A stretch of DNA of 64,000 bases from Pullulanibacillus camelliae. GTDB taxonomy: Bacteria > Bacillota > Bacilli > Bacillales > Sporolactobacillaceae. Positions 42,566 to 50,525 of the stretch are shown here, piece after piece (position 1 is the first letter of the stretch; each line of letters starts with the position of its first letter). Under the pieces are notes generated by a model. It ran no database searches. It had not been told where the DNA came from and was given only the letters and a program-made list of their open reading frames with translations. Position numbers and translations under genes: made by a program. Location of the stretch: contig NZ_BMIR01000011.1 in the NCBI RefSeq assembly GCF_014642655.1, positions 62,001 through 126,000 on the forward strand, in the 5' to 3' direction.

Positions 42566-43551
42566 CAGTTTTAGTCACAGGTGGTGCCGGCTATATTGGC
42601 AGTCACACCGTTTTATATTTAAAACAAAAAGGTTTAGATGTGGTCGTCTATGATAACTTGCTAACGGGTCATAGGGGGGCTGTGCAAGGTGTTCCCTTGA
42701 TTGAAGGGGATCTTCATGATGAAGAACAGTTGAAATCAGTTTTTGATAGCTATTCGATTGATGCGGTGGTGCATTTTGCGGCTAGTTCTCTTGTTGGTGA
42801 AAGTGTACAGGACCCACTAAAATATTATGATAATAATGTTGCAGGGACGTTATCGCTTTTGAAGCAAATGATCGCACATGATGTTAAGAAAATCGTCTTT
42901 TCATCAACGGCTGCTACTTACGGGGAGCCCCAATCCATCCCTATCAAAGAAAGTGATCAGACTGCCCCTACTAATCCATATGGGGAGACAAAATTAGCGA
43001 TTGAAAAAATGTTTAAATGGTCTGAAGCAGCATACGGTTTAAAATCCATTTCACTCCGTTACTTTAATGCTGCAGGTGCTGACCCGGATGGAACGATTGG
43101 TGAAGACCATAAACCAGAATCACATTTGATTCCAATCATTCTTCAAGTCGCTCTTGGACAAAGAGATCATATCTCGATATTTGGCAATGACTATCCGACT
43201 GAAGATGGAACATGCATCCGCGATTACATTCATGTCATGGATTTAGCTCAAGCGCATTACTTGGCATTGAAAAAGCTTGAAGAGACGAATGAAAGTGGCA
43301 TTTATAATTTAGGCAATGGCCAAGGCTTTTCAGTTCGGCAAGTGATCAATGCCTGTCGCAGGGTAACCGGTAAGGAGATTAAGGCAATCGAATCCCCACG
43401 GCGCTCAGGAGATCCGGCTGAGTTGATTGCGACGTCAGAAAAAGCAGAGAAGGAGCTGGGTTGGCAGCCAGTGTATACTGAGCTTGACAAAATCGTTGAA
43501 CACGCATGGGCATGGCATAGCCATCACCCCAATGGTTATGAAGAGGAATAA
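42562..43551 (+). CDS. galE: UDP-glucose 4-epimerase
   Basis: A 329-residue extended SDR enzyme that interconverts UDP-galactose and UDP-glucose. It has the NAD motif GGAGYIGSH (7-15), the catalytic pair Y140 and K144 in NPYGETK with serine in FSSTAATYGEP, and SLRYFNAAGAD of GalE proteins. Its ATG overlaps the galK stop by four bases. A bidirectional terminator at 43555-43583 ends the operon. The gene order T-K-E behind a divergent ROK regulator is compact and complete for Leloir conversion, but no galactose transporter or mutarotase is adjacent. Confidence 0.95.
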   Translation: MTVLVTGGAGYIGSHTVLYLKQKGLDVVVYDNLLTGHRGAVQGVPLIEGDLHDEEQLKSVFDSYSIDAVVHFAASSLVGESVQDPLKYYDNNVAGTLSLLKQMIAHDVKKIVFSSTAATYGEPQSIPIKESDQTAPTNPYGETKLAIEKMFKWSEAAYGLKSISLRYFNAAGADPDGTIGEDHKPESHLIPIILQVALGQRDHISIFGNDYPTEDGTCIRDYIHVMDLAQAHYLALKKLEETNESGIYNLGNGQGFSVRQVINACRRVTGKEIKAIESPRRSGDPAELIATSEKAEKELGWQPVYTELDKIVEHAWAWHSHHPNGYEEE

Positions 43552-43554
43552 AAT

Positions 43555-43583
43555 AAAAGGATCGGGCCATAGTCCGATCCTTT
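43555..43583. terminator. Bidirectional terminator between galE and the YfhD-like gene
   Basis: AAAAGGATCGG / CCGATCCTTTT, perfect 11-bp stem with A and T runs on both sides; it serves convergent genes 4 bases either side. Confidence 0.9.
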
Positions 43584-43587
43584 TATT

Positions 43588-43749
43588 TTATGGTCGATCC
43601 TTTTTCATTGCGCGGTGTTCGGCAGCTTCCATACGCTCACGAGCTTCCCAATCATCCTCATCAAGCGGCAGCCCATAGCGCATATCAGCCGCACGTGCAA
43701 TAGGGACAGCTTCCTTTTCTTGATCGTGTTGTTTCTTCTTTTTTGCCAC
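43588..43749 (-). CDS. YfhD-like small protein
   Basis: A 53-residue, highly charged protein: lysine-rich start (AKKKKQHDQEKE), then MRYGLPLDEDDWEARERMEA and a basic end. The acidic then EARxRxEAAxxRA pattern fits the YfhD family of bacilli, although the first half differs from B. subtilis YfhD. The GTG at 43749 has AAGGAGGAATTAAGA upstream, a strong site. The gene lies next to yfhE and near recX, as yfhD does in B. subtilis. No function is known. Confidence 0.65.
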   Translation of the reverse strand: MAKKKKQHDQEKEAVPIARAADMRYGLPLDEDDWEARERMEAAEHRAMKKDRP

Positions 43750-43782
43750 TCTTAATTCCTCCTTGAAGTCTATTCTTGATGC

Positions 43783-43896
43783 TTAGTCATTGTTTTGAAG
43801 GGCACGGTTCGCACGCTTAAATTCCCGTTGATAGAGAACGGCCTGTGTTTTAGTGAGGTTATTATGCGTGCGGACATCCTTTTTTGCTTTTGCCAT
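43783..43896 (-). CDS. yfhE: YfhE-like small protein
   Basis: A 37-residue basic protein with the YfhE pattern NNLTKTQAVLYQREFKRANR. YfhE is a tiny conserved protein of bacilli without known function. The ATG at 43896 follows AAAAAGGAGTCTGATACC. It is 33 bases upstream of the YfhD-like gene on the same strand, so they form a pair, as in B. subtilis near recX. It is easily missed by gene callers because of its size. Confidence 0.8.
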   Translation of the reverse strand: MAKAKKDVRTHNNLTKTQAVLYQREFKRANRALQNND

Positions 43897-44069
43897 GGTA
43901 TCAGACTCCTTTTTGGATCGTCAGAAATAATTGAAAGGCATTATCCTTATTCATTTCCTATTAGAGGGATTTTAATCATCTGATGAAACGCGAATCCTTT
44001 ACCAGCTCTGTGGTTATGCTACGACCAAAACAAGGTATTTCAATGAAAGCAATTTTCTTAGAAAATTTA

Positions 44070-44150
44070 GCTTGTACCACTTCGCTAGGCGCTCCTAATG
44101 TAATTTTTTAAAATGGCACACTAAGGGCATCGTCAAGTCACAGAAGACGA
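44070..44150 (+). repeat. Partial copy of repeat R6
   Basis: AGCTTGTACCACTTCGCTAG and GCGCTCCTAATGTAATTTTT match 7568-7605 with changes; CACACTAAGGGC follows as in that copy. 43897-44069 holds nothing else that I recognise. Confidence 0.6.
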
Positions 44151-44205
44151 AAGGCAAAGAACGAAATTATAAGGTCCTCCTCTAAGTGATGCACTCTGAA
44201 GTTAT

Positions 44206-44235
44206 AAAAAAAGAAACCCGCATTAAGACGGGTCT
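44206..44235 (-). terminator. Terminator of the GNAT gene
   Basis: On the minus strand GACCCG / CGGGTTTC followed by TTTTTTT; it overlaps the stop codon. Confidence 0.8.
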
Positions 44236-44788
44236 AGGCTTCGCGCAATTCTTGTTCGCTGGATTGTGTGAAGCTTTCTACTTGGTATTGATGAAGAAGA
44301 TAATTGTCTTTTGTGATGTGATATAAGTGATAGTGTTCTTTGTGCTTCTGATAATGAGGTGAAGTAAGATCTTCAAAGGGCTTGACGTAAGGTGATTTGA
44401 GTGCGGCTTTTTGGGAGCGGATGTTTTCCTTGCGGATGCGCATGAAAATCGTGTCAATCTCGGTCTGGGTAAATAATTCATTAAAAAAGGCAGTTTTTGC
44501 TTTTTGGTTATAGCCCTTTCCAAAATACGGTTGACCGATCCATGTCCCCAAATAGCCTGAGCGCTCGTCAATATCGTAAAGCGTGATGGTTCCGATTGGC
44601 TGAAGCCATTCATCTAGAATCGTTCTAGATATCGCTTGATGCTGTGCCTCGGCTTCGATAAGTTGCTTGGTGAGAAACATATATTCTTCAGCTGTAGTTG
44701 CTTTTTGTCTAACGTAGGGGAAGACTTCAGGATGTTTCATTAAGTCGAAAAGTGCGCCACACTCTAATAAGTCACGTGGTTTTAACAT
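44234..44788 (-). CDS. GNAT family acetyltransferase (RimJ/RimL-like)
   Basis: A 184-residue protein of the GNAT fold: acceptor-binding start (LLECGALFDLMKHPEVFPYV), strand pair PIGTITLYDIDERSGYLGTW, and an acetyl-CoA loop in altered form, IGQPYFGKGYNQKAKTAFF, instead of the usual QxxGxG/A. The C-terminal third is more polar and not conserved. It probably acetylates an amine on a small molecule or protein N-terminus. ATG 44788 has GGGAGGGTATCC upstream; ATG 44803 precedes it. Confidence 0.8.
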   Translation of the reverse strand: MLKPRDLLECGALFDLMKHPEVFPYVRQKATTAEEYMFLTKQLIEAEAQHQAISRTILDEWLQPIGTITLYDIDERSGYLGTWIGQPYFGKGYNQKAKTAFFNELFTQTEIDTIFMRIRKENIRSQKAALKSPYVKPFEDLTSPHYQKHKEHYHLYHITKDNYLLHQYQVESFTQSSEQELREA

Positions 44789-44837
44789 TGGATACCCTCC
44801 CATTTTGGTGGTCGAACCACCTCGAAGTTTAATTCAT

Positions 44838-44907
44838 GAACGGGGTGGGAATCGAACCCACTAGGACCAAAGAGACTTTGGTGGCGCACCCAATTGCCTT
44901 CCCAGGT
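44838..44907 (-). tRNA. tRNA-like remnant (pseudo-tRNA)
   Basis: On the minus strand a perfect T arm (GTGGGTTCGATTCCCAC, 44861-44845) is preceded by a 17-base anticodon-like arm (ACCAAAGTCTCTTTGGT, 5-bp stem, 7-base loop) and a D-like arm (GGC...GCC). The acceptor stem pairs at only about four of seven positions, U33 is absent and no CCA is encoded. It is probably a decayed tRNA; a functional tRNA is unlikely. Confidence 0.4.
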
Positions 44908-45120
44908 ATGTTGAGTATATATAGCTATATTAAGCCATTTATTATCAAATCCGTTTATTTATTAAGATTATATAAATATATTGTGATAATTCTCTTTAAT
45001 TATCTTTATTTCTTTTAAATAATCCTTTATTCATATCCTACGAAAAGATTATATCCGATTTTTGTTTGCTTGGAAATAGGTATTTTATGTCGAATCCAGT
45101 AAATTTTTTTAAAGGCAGGT

Positions 45121-45154
45121 AAAAAGCATTAGTGCTCTCCGATAAGATGCTTTT
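45121..45154. terminator. Hairpin upstream of recX
   Basis: AAAAGCAT / ATGCTTTT stem with a 17-base loop and A/T runs at both sides. 44908-45120 is AT-rich with no gene. A possible -10 (TATGAT, near 45168) for recX follows. Confidence 0.45.
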
Positions 45155-45196
45155 CACCCTTGAATGATATGATAGAATGGCTATAGGGGGATGACA

Positions 45197-46000
45197 ATGA
45201 TTACAATTGATAAAATTAGTGTTCATCCAAAACAGAAAGGCTACTATATTTTAGAATTTACAAAGGCTGAGGAATCACAGGCGATGACGATCCATGAGGA
45301 TCTTCTTGTGAAGCATGGCTTGCGTAAGGATCTGGAATTGAGTGAAAAGGAGTTCCAACAGCTTGTTAAGCTACAAGAGGTCAATAAAATTTATCTATTG
45401 GCGATCAATTACCTTTCTTATCGCATGAGGACCGAAAAAGAGCTTCGGGATTATCTCATCAAAAAGGAAGCTGTGGAACCAGGAATAAGTGAAGTTATAC
45501 AGCGGTTAAAGGAAGAAAAGCTAGTGGACGATAAGCAGTTTGCTGAGCTGTTTGTACGCTCTCGCAAGCGGCAATCGACTAAAGGTCCTCGGCTTATCGC
45601 CCAAGAGCTGAAAAATAAGGGAGTAAGCGATAGTGATATGGCTCCTGCACTTCAAGCCTACAGCTTTAATGAACAATACGGGAACGCCTTGCGCTTTGCT
45701 GGGCAGCGTTCAAGGGCGAAGGACAAGCTTTCTAATCTTGAGAAGAAAAATAAGATTGGTCAATCCTTGATGCAAAAAGGATTTGAAGCAGCAGTTGTTC
45801 AGGAGGTTCTAAATGATCTGAACAGCATTAAAGGAGAAAACGAAGAATGGGTAGCCTTATGTCGGCAAGCTGAAAAAGCCGCTCATAAGTATCGCCAATT
45901 GGAGGATCGAGAGCGCAATTTCAAGGTTAAGCAGTTTCTATATCGAAAAGGGTTCCCCTCTGATTTGATTGCACGCTACATAGAAGGGTATGATGGCTAG
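45197..46000 (+). CDS. recX: Recombination regulator RecX
   Basis: A 267-residue protein made of three-helix tandem repeats. Typical features are ALNYLSYRMRTEKELRDYL-type sequence (here AINYLSYRMRTEKELRDYL), VIQRLKEEKLVDDKQFAELF and the RSRKRQSTKGPRLIAQELKNKGV stretch around positions 110-140. RecX binds RecA filaments and modulates their growth. The length is normal for bacilli. ATG 45197 has AGGGGG 6 bases upstream; ATG 45191 directly abuts that site. The neighbours yfhH and yfhE repeat the B. subtilis order. Confidence 0.93.
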   Translation: MITIDKISVHPKQKGYYILEFTKAEESQAMTIHEDLLVKHGLRKDLELSEKEFQQLVKLQEVNKIYLLAINYLSYRMRTEKELRDYLIKKEAVEPGISEVIQRLKEEKLVDDKQFAELFVRSRKRQSTKGPRLIAQELKNKGVSDSDMAPALQAYSFNEQYGNALRFAGQRSRAKDKLSNLEKKNKIGQSLMQKGFEAAVVQEVLNDLNSIKGENEEWVALCRQAEKAAHKYRQLEDRERNFKVKQFLYRKGFPSDLIARYIEGYDG

Positions 46001-46176
46001 AGTACACTGTAGCATCTAAAGAAGTTAAATAAGATGGTTCTCCTTTAAAAAAGGATTTGATAAGTGTAGCCTTGTCAAAAGTTTGGGTAGGTTAAAATGT
46101 GCTGCTATGAAGTGCTGTGCCTAGTAGCAAAAGAGGCGAAGCAGTCTTTTAAATGTATAATTGAGGTGGAGAAGGC

Positions 46177-46497
46177 ATGGAAAAACGATTTAGTGAAATG
46201 ACAGATCGCGAGTTAGAGGCGGTTATTGCTGAATTAAAAATAAACATTCAAAAATCAGAGCAGATGGGGATGATTAATGAGGTGGCTGTTCATGAACGTA
46301 AGATGGCCATGGCAGAAGCCTACCGAATGAATCCTGATGCTTTCCATCCGGGAGAGGTCTATTATATAAAATACGATGACAAAATTCCTTTTACAATCGC
46401 CTATTTAAACGGTGTCTTTGCCTGGGGGTATCGAGGTGAAACGGAGGAATTAAGCGCCTATCCCATTTCTTTATTGGAACCACTTGAGGGCGAATGA
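46177..46497 (+). CDS. yfhH: YfhH family protein
   Basis: A 106-residue protein of the YfhH (DUF1811) family. It has an N-terminal helical hairpin (MTDRELEAVIAELKINIQKS, VHERKMAMAEAYRM) and a small beta barrel (HPGEVYYIKYDDKIPFTIAY, GVFAWGYR). The structure is known for relatives but not the function. In B. subtilis it directly follows recX. The ATG has GAGGTGGAGAAGGC upstream. It converges on yfhP across a long hairpin. Confidence 0.88.
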   Translation: MEKRFSEMTDRELEAVIAELKINIQKSEQMGMINEVAVHERKMAMAEAYRMNPDAFHPGEVYYIKYDDKIPFTIAYLNGVFAWGYRGETEELSAYPISLLEPLEGE

Positions 46498-46502
46498 TTC
46501 CT

Positions 46503-46587
46503 AAAAAAGCTCGCGGCTTTGAACGGATTCACATGCTAGGGCACCAACTAACATGTGGAATTATCGGTTCATGCTTGCGAGCTTTTT
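46503..46587. terminator. Long imperfect hairpin between yfhH and yfhP
   Basis: AAAAAAGCTCGC (46503) pairs with GCGAGCTTTTT (46577-46587). Inside, GAAC/GTTC, ATTC/GAAT and ACATG/CATGT continue the stem with bulges, giving an 85-base rod. A and T runs at both ends suit a bidirectional terminator for the convergent genes. Confidence 0.6.
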
Positions 46588-46592
46588 CGTGG

Positions 46593-47579
46593 CTAGTAAT
46601 CTGTAAGAGAGAGAATCAGCTTTTTTCTCAATTTTTCTTCACTATACACCCACCCGGTGTAAGAAGACATGATATGATGTGATGAATCGACCCAAGCAAT
46701 AGCAACAAAAGGATAATGTCCTTTAGAGAGATACCTTAGATCGATGAAACGCACCTCTGTAAAGCCGTTTTTTTCTGTCATTTGCCAACGATAAATCGGT
46801 GAAAAGGACAGGAAGGCACGGATATTTTTATCCTGTTTCGCAACACCCACTGCTTCAATGGAAGGTAGTGGGTGTTGGACAAAGGTATCAATCAGTCTTA
46901 CTTGCTTGTCTTTTACCTCGCCAACCAGTAGCTCATGATTACTTCTGGCGGCCATATGATATTGTCGCCACTTAAAGGTTGGTGATAAGAAAACAGCTTG
47001 GACGTCTGGAAACTTTGTTTTGACACTCATAACAGCTTGGTGGTGCTGGAAGGTCCTCATTAAATAATAGAGGACTAGTACCCCATAAACAATTAAGAAA
47101 ATTCCTCCAGAATGCCCTAAAAGGTACCAAGCGATAAAGCCGGCGACGTGCAGGCTAAATATAAAAGGGTCAAAAATCGAAATGATGCCAAAGGCCACCC
47201 AGCGATAGCTTAACGGTCGGACCGCCTGAGTGCCATAGGCATTAAATATATCAACAAACACATGAAGAAACACGGCTAGGAATGTCCAAATCCAAACATG
47301 GAAGCTATTGGCGTGTGGAAATAGCCAAGCTGCTGCTGCTGTAATAATGAGCGGCCACAATAGAGTCGCTGGAAGAGAATGCGTAATGCCACGGTGGTGA
47401 CGAATATAATTGGCATTGTCCTTCATTTTAAGGACGGTATCTATATCAGGAATCACCGAGCCAATGATGGTACCAAAAATTAATGCATCTGATGTTGCAG
47501 GATGATGAGCAAGTGCAGGATCAACGGCAGCCAATCCAGTTAACCCAATGCCCATGACGATATGTGTGCTTGTATCCAT
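46593..47579 (-). CDS. yfhP: YfhP/YdjM-type membrane-bound metal-dependent hydrolase
   Basis: A 328-residue membrane protein. The first 190 residues carry four helices and the DUF457 motifs: THIVMGIGLTGLAA, GSVIPDIDTVLK, HHRGITHSLPA and FLHVFVDIFNAYGTQ, whose H and D residues would bind metal. The C-terminal part (200-328) is soluble. B. subtilis YfhP is reported as a negative regulator linked to the yfhQ/mutY region and fabL. The start ATG at 47579 has GAGGGATCGATAGCCA upstream. It diverges from mutY. Confidence 0.85.
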   Translation of the reverse strand: MDTSTHIVMGIGLTGLAAVDPALAHHPATSDALIFGTIIGSVIPDIDTVLKMKDNANYIRHHRGITHSLPATLLWPLIITAAAAWLFPHANSFHVWIWTFLAVFLHVFVDIFNAYGTQAVRPLSYRWVAFGIISIFDPFIFSLHVAGFIAWYLLGHSGGIFLIVYGVLVLYYLMRTFQHHQAVMSVKTKFPDVQAVFLSPTFKWRQYHMAARSNHELLVGEVKDKQVRLIDTFVQHPLPSIEAVGVAKQDKNIRAFLSFSPIYRWQMTEKNGFTEVRFIDLRYLSKGHYPFVAIAWVDSSHHIMSSYTGWVYSEEKLRKKLILSLTDY

Positions 47580-47764
47580 TGGCTATCGATCCCTCCTCAG
47601 GTAAAAGCAAATGCCTTGGCTCAATGGTGGAATTAGCACTCTAAGTAAGTGATTAGGCCAAAGAAGTTTCTTGTCTATAACAACATGTATTTTCTTTTAT
47701 TAATTTATGATGATATGATAAGCTTCGTTAATAAAGATGTTTTGAAAGGAACACAATAAACAAT

Positions 47765-48853
47765 ATGCTTCAATCTCATTTTATAATAGAATTCCAAAAA
47801 TACCTATTAAAATGGTATAAAGAAAATCGTCGTGACCTTCCGTGGAGACGAACGGTGGATCCTTATTACATATGGATTTCTGAAGTGATGCTCCAACAAA
47901 CACAAGTAGATACAGTTATTCCCTACTATGAAAAATTTATTACCCACTATCCGACGATGCACGCCCTTGCTCAAGCTCCACAGGAGGAAGTGCTTAAGCA
48001 TTGGGAGGGATTAGGCTATTACTCAAGAGCTCGTAATTTGCAGGCGGGTGTCCGAGAAGTAGTAGAGAATTATGATGCCCAAATTCCTTCTGATCGTAAG
48101 ACATTATTGAATGTAAAAGGCATTGGTCCTTATACTGCAGGAGCGATTTTAAGCATTGCTTATCAAAAGCCAGAGCCTGCGGTGGATGGCAATGTCATGC
48201 GCGTGCTCTCGCGTATTTTTCAAATTGATGAGGATATTACCAAAGCAAAAACTCGGAAAACTTTTGAGCAATTAGTGTACACACTTATTCCGGAAGATGA
48301 TGCATCCCCCTTTAATCAGGGGCTGATGGAGCTGGGGGCTCTTATTTGTAAGCCAAAGACCCCTTTATGTGAAGCGTGTCCTTTGTCTCATTTATGTCAA
48401 GCTCGGCAAGCAGGAAAGCAGACTGATTACCCAGTCAAAAGCAAAAAGCTTAAGCAAAAAGGCATCCATTATGTGGCGGTCGTTTTACAGGACGATCAGG
48501 GAAGATACCTCATACAGCAAAGACCAAGCGAAGGCTTATTAGCCGGCTTTTGGGAGTTTCCTCTTCAGGAGATCAGTGCTTCCACAGATGAGGTTCTGCC
48601 GAGTGCGGAGCAATTTATTGAAGAAACCTTTGGAACTTTGTCTATCAAATGGTCTGTTTGTGAAGAGACGGCTCAGCATATATTTTCCCACTTAAAATGG
48701 CAGTTAAACGTGGTGCAGGGGAAGGTTTTATCTGGGCAGGTCCCCAGCTTACAGGAAAAACCTATGAGATGGATTGCTGAAACTGAATTAAAGGACTACC
48801 CGTTTCCCGTTCCTCAGCAAAAGATCATGAAAATAGCGCGTATAGCGTACTAA
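47765..48853 (+). CDS. mutY: A/G-specific adenine DNA glycosylase MutY
   Basis: A 362-residue repair enzyme that removes adenine opposite 8-oxoguanine. It has the HhH motif LLNVKGIGPYTAGAI (114-128), catalytic E40 in SEVMLQQTQV and D141 in AVDGNVMR, the 4Fe-4S cluster C195-x6-C202-x2-C205-x5-C211, and a C-terminal NUDIX-like domain (about 230-362) that reads 8-oxoguanine. The length is as usual. The ATG at 47765 has a rather distant GAAAGGAACAC site. It sits between yfhP and sspE, as in B. subtilis, where fabL lies between mutY and sspE; that gene is absent here. Confidence 0.96.
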   Translation: MLQSHFIIEFQKYLLKWYKENRRDLPWRRTVDPYYIWISEVMLQQTQVDTVIPYYEKFITHYPTMHALAQAPQEEVLKHWEGLGYYSRARNLQAGVREVVENYDAQIPSDRKTLLNVKGIGPYTAGAILSIAYQKPEPAVDGNVMRVLSRIFQIDEDITKAKTRKTFEQLVYTLIPEDDASPFNQGLMELGALICKPKTPLCEACPLSHLCQARQAGKQTDYPVKSKKLKQKGIHYVAVVLQDDQGRYLIQQRPSEGLLAGFWEFPLQEISASTDEVLPSAEQFIEETFGTLSIKWSVCEETAQHIFSHLKWQLNVVQGKVLSGQVPSLQEKPMRWIAETELKDYPFPVPQQKIMKIARIAY

Positions 48854-48896
48854 TGACGGTCATTTAAAGTTCTATGTCCCTCCCAAAAATTTAATC

Positions 48897-48926
48897 AGCA
48901 TTTTTTTACATAAAAACAAGTGTACT
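48897..48926 (+). promoter_or_regulatory. Possible forespore (sigma-G-like) promoter of sspE
   Basis: AGCATT (48897-48902), 17 bases, then GTGTACT (48920-48926), compared with the sigma-G consensus TGMATA and CATACTA. The match is partial. The gene type is forespore-specific in all studied bacilli. Confidence 0.3.
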
Positions 48927-48958
48927 GGTTAAATTAATGAGCGTGGAGGTGATACACA

Positions 48959-49141
48959 ATGGCAAAGAAAACTAAAGCTGGTACAGATGCTCAACAAGTC
49001 AAACAACAAAACCAAGCTTCTGCTGGTAAATCTCAACAAGCTGGCCAATTCCAAGCCGAATTTGGTAGCGAAACAAACGCACAACAAGTGCGTCAACAAA
49101 ATCAAATGTCCCAACAGAAAAAGGGCAAAAACCAACAGTAG
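48959..49141 (+). CDS. sspE: Gamma-type small acid-soluble spore protein
   Basis: A 60-residue protein very rich in Q, K, A, N and S without hydrophobic core. Two imperfect repeats (TDAQQVKQQNQASAGKS and TNAQQVRQQNQMSQQKK) flank the GPR protease-type site FQAEFGSET. This is the standard gamma-SASP layout: an amino-acid store degraded during germination, not a DNA binder. The ATG follows GTGGAGGTGATACAC. The B. subtilis protein has 84 residues, so this is a short version. A terminator follows 18 bases later. It proves that the organism belongs to an endospore-forming lineage. Confidence 0.93.
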   Translation: MAKKTKAGTDAQQVKQQNQASAGKSQQAGQFQAEFGSETNAQQVRQQNQMSQQKKGKNQQ

Positions 49142-49159
49142 TTTCACCTTGCACACAAG

Positions 49160-49191
49160 AAACTCCCTATCAAAAGCGATAGGGAGTTTTA
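49160..49191 (+). terminator. Terminator of sspE
   Basis: AAACTCCCTATC / GATAGGGAGTTT, perfect 12-bp stem, 6-base loop, then TT. Confidence 0.88.
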
Positions 49192-49273
49192 AGTTTGTTC
49201 TTTAGTGCGCTTTATATGCTTTCCTTCTCTTTATATGATAAATTGAGTATACATAAGAAAAGAGGTGAGGAGG

Positions 49274-49963
49274 ATGTGTGGGCGGTTTACATTGACTTGC
49301 GATCTTAAGTTTTTAATGGAACGCTTTCAAATAAGCTATCCTACTGGCTTTCAATACGACTATCGCTATAATATAGCCCCTTCACAAAATGTGACAGTTG
49401 TTATAAGAGGTCAGCAGGGGAATAAAATGGGGCAACTTCGCTGGGGATTTGTACCTCCTTGGGCAAAGGACCCTTCAGTGGGGTTTAAAATGATTAATGC
49501 AAGGGCTGAAACGGCGGCGATGAAGCCAAGCTTTAGGAGTGCCTTGAAAAATCAAAGATGCCTAATCCTTGCGGACGGTTTTTACGAATGGAAGCAGGAA
49601 GAAGCAAAGAAAAAGCGGCCATTCCGCATTACATTAAAAGAACGGGAAGCCTTTGCTTTTGCTGGCCTGTGGTCGATGTGGGAAAAGGATGGAGAAAAGC
49701 TGGCAACTTGTACGATTCTCACAACTGAAGCGAATGCCTTAATGAGTAATCTTCACCATCGAATGCCTGTCATCCTCCCAAAAGAAGCCGAAGACATCTG
49801 GTTGGACCCGCGCACTGATCTCCAAACGATCACAAGCCTTCTTCAGCAGTACCCCGCTGAACAGATGACCTATTATGAGGTATCCGATGCTGTCAATTCA
49901 GCCAAAAATGATGCTAAGGATCTTCTGGCTCCTGTAGAAGGCGCGGAACAACTTAAAGATTGA
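49274..49963 (+). CDS. SRAP domain protein (HMCES/YedK family, abasic-site DNA-protein crosslinker)
   Basis: A 229-residue protein with the SRAP active site. After removal of Met1, C2 (MCGRFTL) becomes the N-terminal nucleophile. Other conserved sites are NIAPSQ, NARAETA with the DNA-binding arginine, DGFYEWK with the glutamate, and the histidine in HHRMPVIL. The family binds single-stranded DNA and crosslinks to abasic sites to protect them. ATG 49274 must be the start because the cysteine has to be residue 2; GAGGTGAGGAGG precedes it. It lies close to mutY, another base-damage gene, and 13 bases before ntdP. Confidence 0.92.
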   Translation: MCGRFTLTCDLKFLMERFQISYPTGFQYDYRYNIAPSQNVTVVIRGQQGNKMGQLRWGFVPPWAKDPSVGFKMINARAETAAMKPSFRSALKNQRCLILADGFYEWKQEEAKKKRPFRITLKEREAFAFAGLWSMWEKDGEKLATCTILTTEANALMSNLHHRMPVILPKEAEDIWLDPRTDLQTITSLLQQYPAEQMTYYEVSDAVNSAKNDAKDLLAPVEGAEQLKD

Positions 49964-49976
49964 GGGTAGGGAAACG

Positions 49977-50519
49977 ATGTTTTTTGAGGACGTAAATAGT
50001 GGAGACGTCATCATAATCAAGAGCTTCAAACATGATGGCAGTGTGCATCGAGTTTGGGATGAGACAACGGTTTTATATTGTGATGAATACAAGCTGATTG
50101 GCGGGAATCACTGTACGCGTGTTACAGAAGCAAATGGGGATCAGTGGCGAACAGAAGGGTCAGCTATTGTGTATTTTAGTGCGTCCCATTGGTTTAATGT
50201 CGTTGCCTTCTCAACGGCAGAGGGTGTGGAATATTATTGTAATCTTGCTTCACCAAGCGTGCTACAAAATAAAGAGCTGGATTATATTGATTATGATTTA
50301 GATATTGCTGTTAAAGGCGATCGAACGTTTCAACTGCTTGATGAGGACGAATTCGACTTACATAAGGAAGCGATGCATTATCCGGCACCACTCGTCTCTC
50401 TTATTGAGGCAGCGGTAGAAGAGCTCAAACAGTGGATCAGAGAGCAAAGAGAGCTTTTTGCCCCCCAACAGTTTGCACAATGGATGGCCCAATTTAAAGC
50501 ATTGAAAGAAAAAAGGTGA
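49977..50519 (+). CDS. ntdP: DUF402 nucleoside tri-/diphosphatase (YgaC/NtdP)
   Basis: A 180-residue protein of the DUF402 family. It has IIIKSFKHDGSVHRVWDETT near the start, RTEGSAIVYFSASHWFNVV, and the metal-binding aspartates of YIDYDLDIAV and LLDEDEFDLH. Relatives hydrolyse nucleoside di- and triphosphates with manganese. The ATG has GAGGGTAGGGAAACG upstream. The next gene is the ABC exporter, as with ygaC-ygaD in B. subtilis; the stop codon lies 6 bases before that gene's proposed CTG start, so the two are coupled. Confidence 0.9.
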   Translation: MFFEDVNSGDVIIIKSFKHDGSVHRVWDETTVLYCDEYKLIGGNHCTRVTEANGDQWRTEGSAIVYFSASHWFNVVAFSTAEGVEYYCNLASPSVLQNKELDYIDYDLDIAVKGDRTFQLLDEDEFDLHKEAMHYPAPLVSLIEAAVEELKQWIREQRELFAPQQFAQWMAQFKALKEKR

Positions 50520-50525
50520 TGGTTT

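Noticed and set aside
44836-45018. A 60-codon frame over the tRNA-like remnant
   Set aside because: Its first part is only the translated complement of the T and anticodon arms; no ribosome site and no protein pattern.
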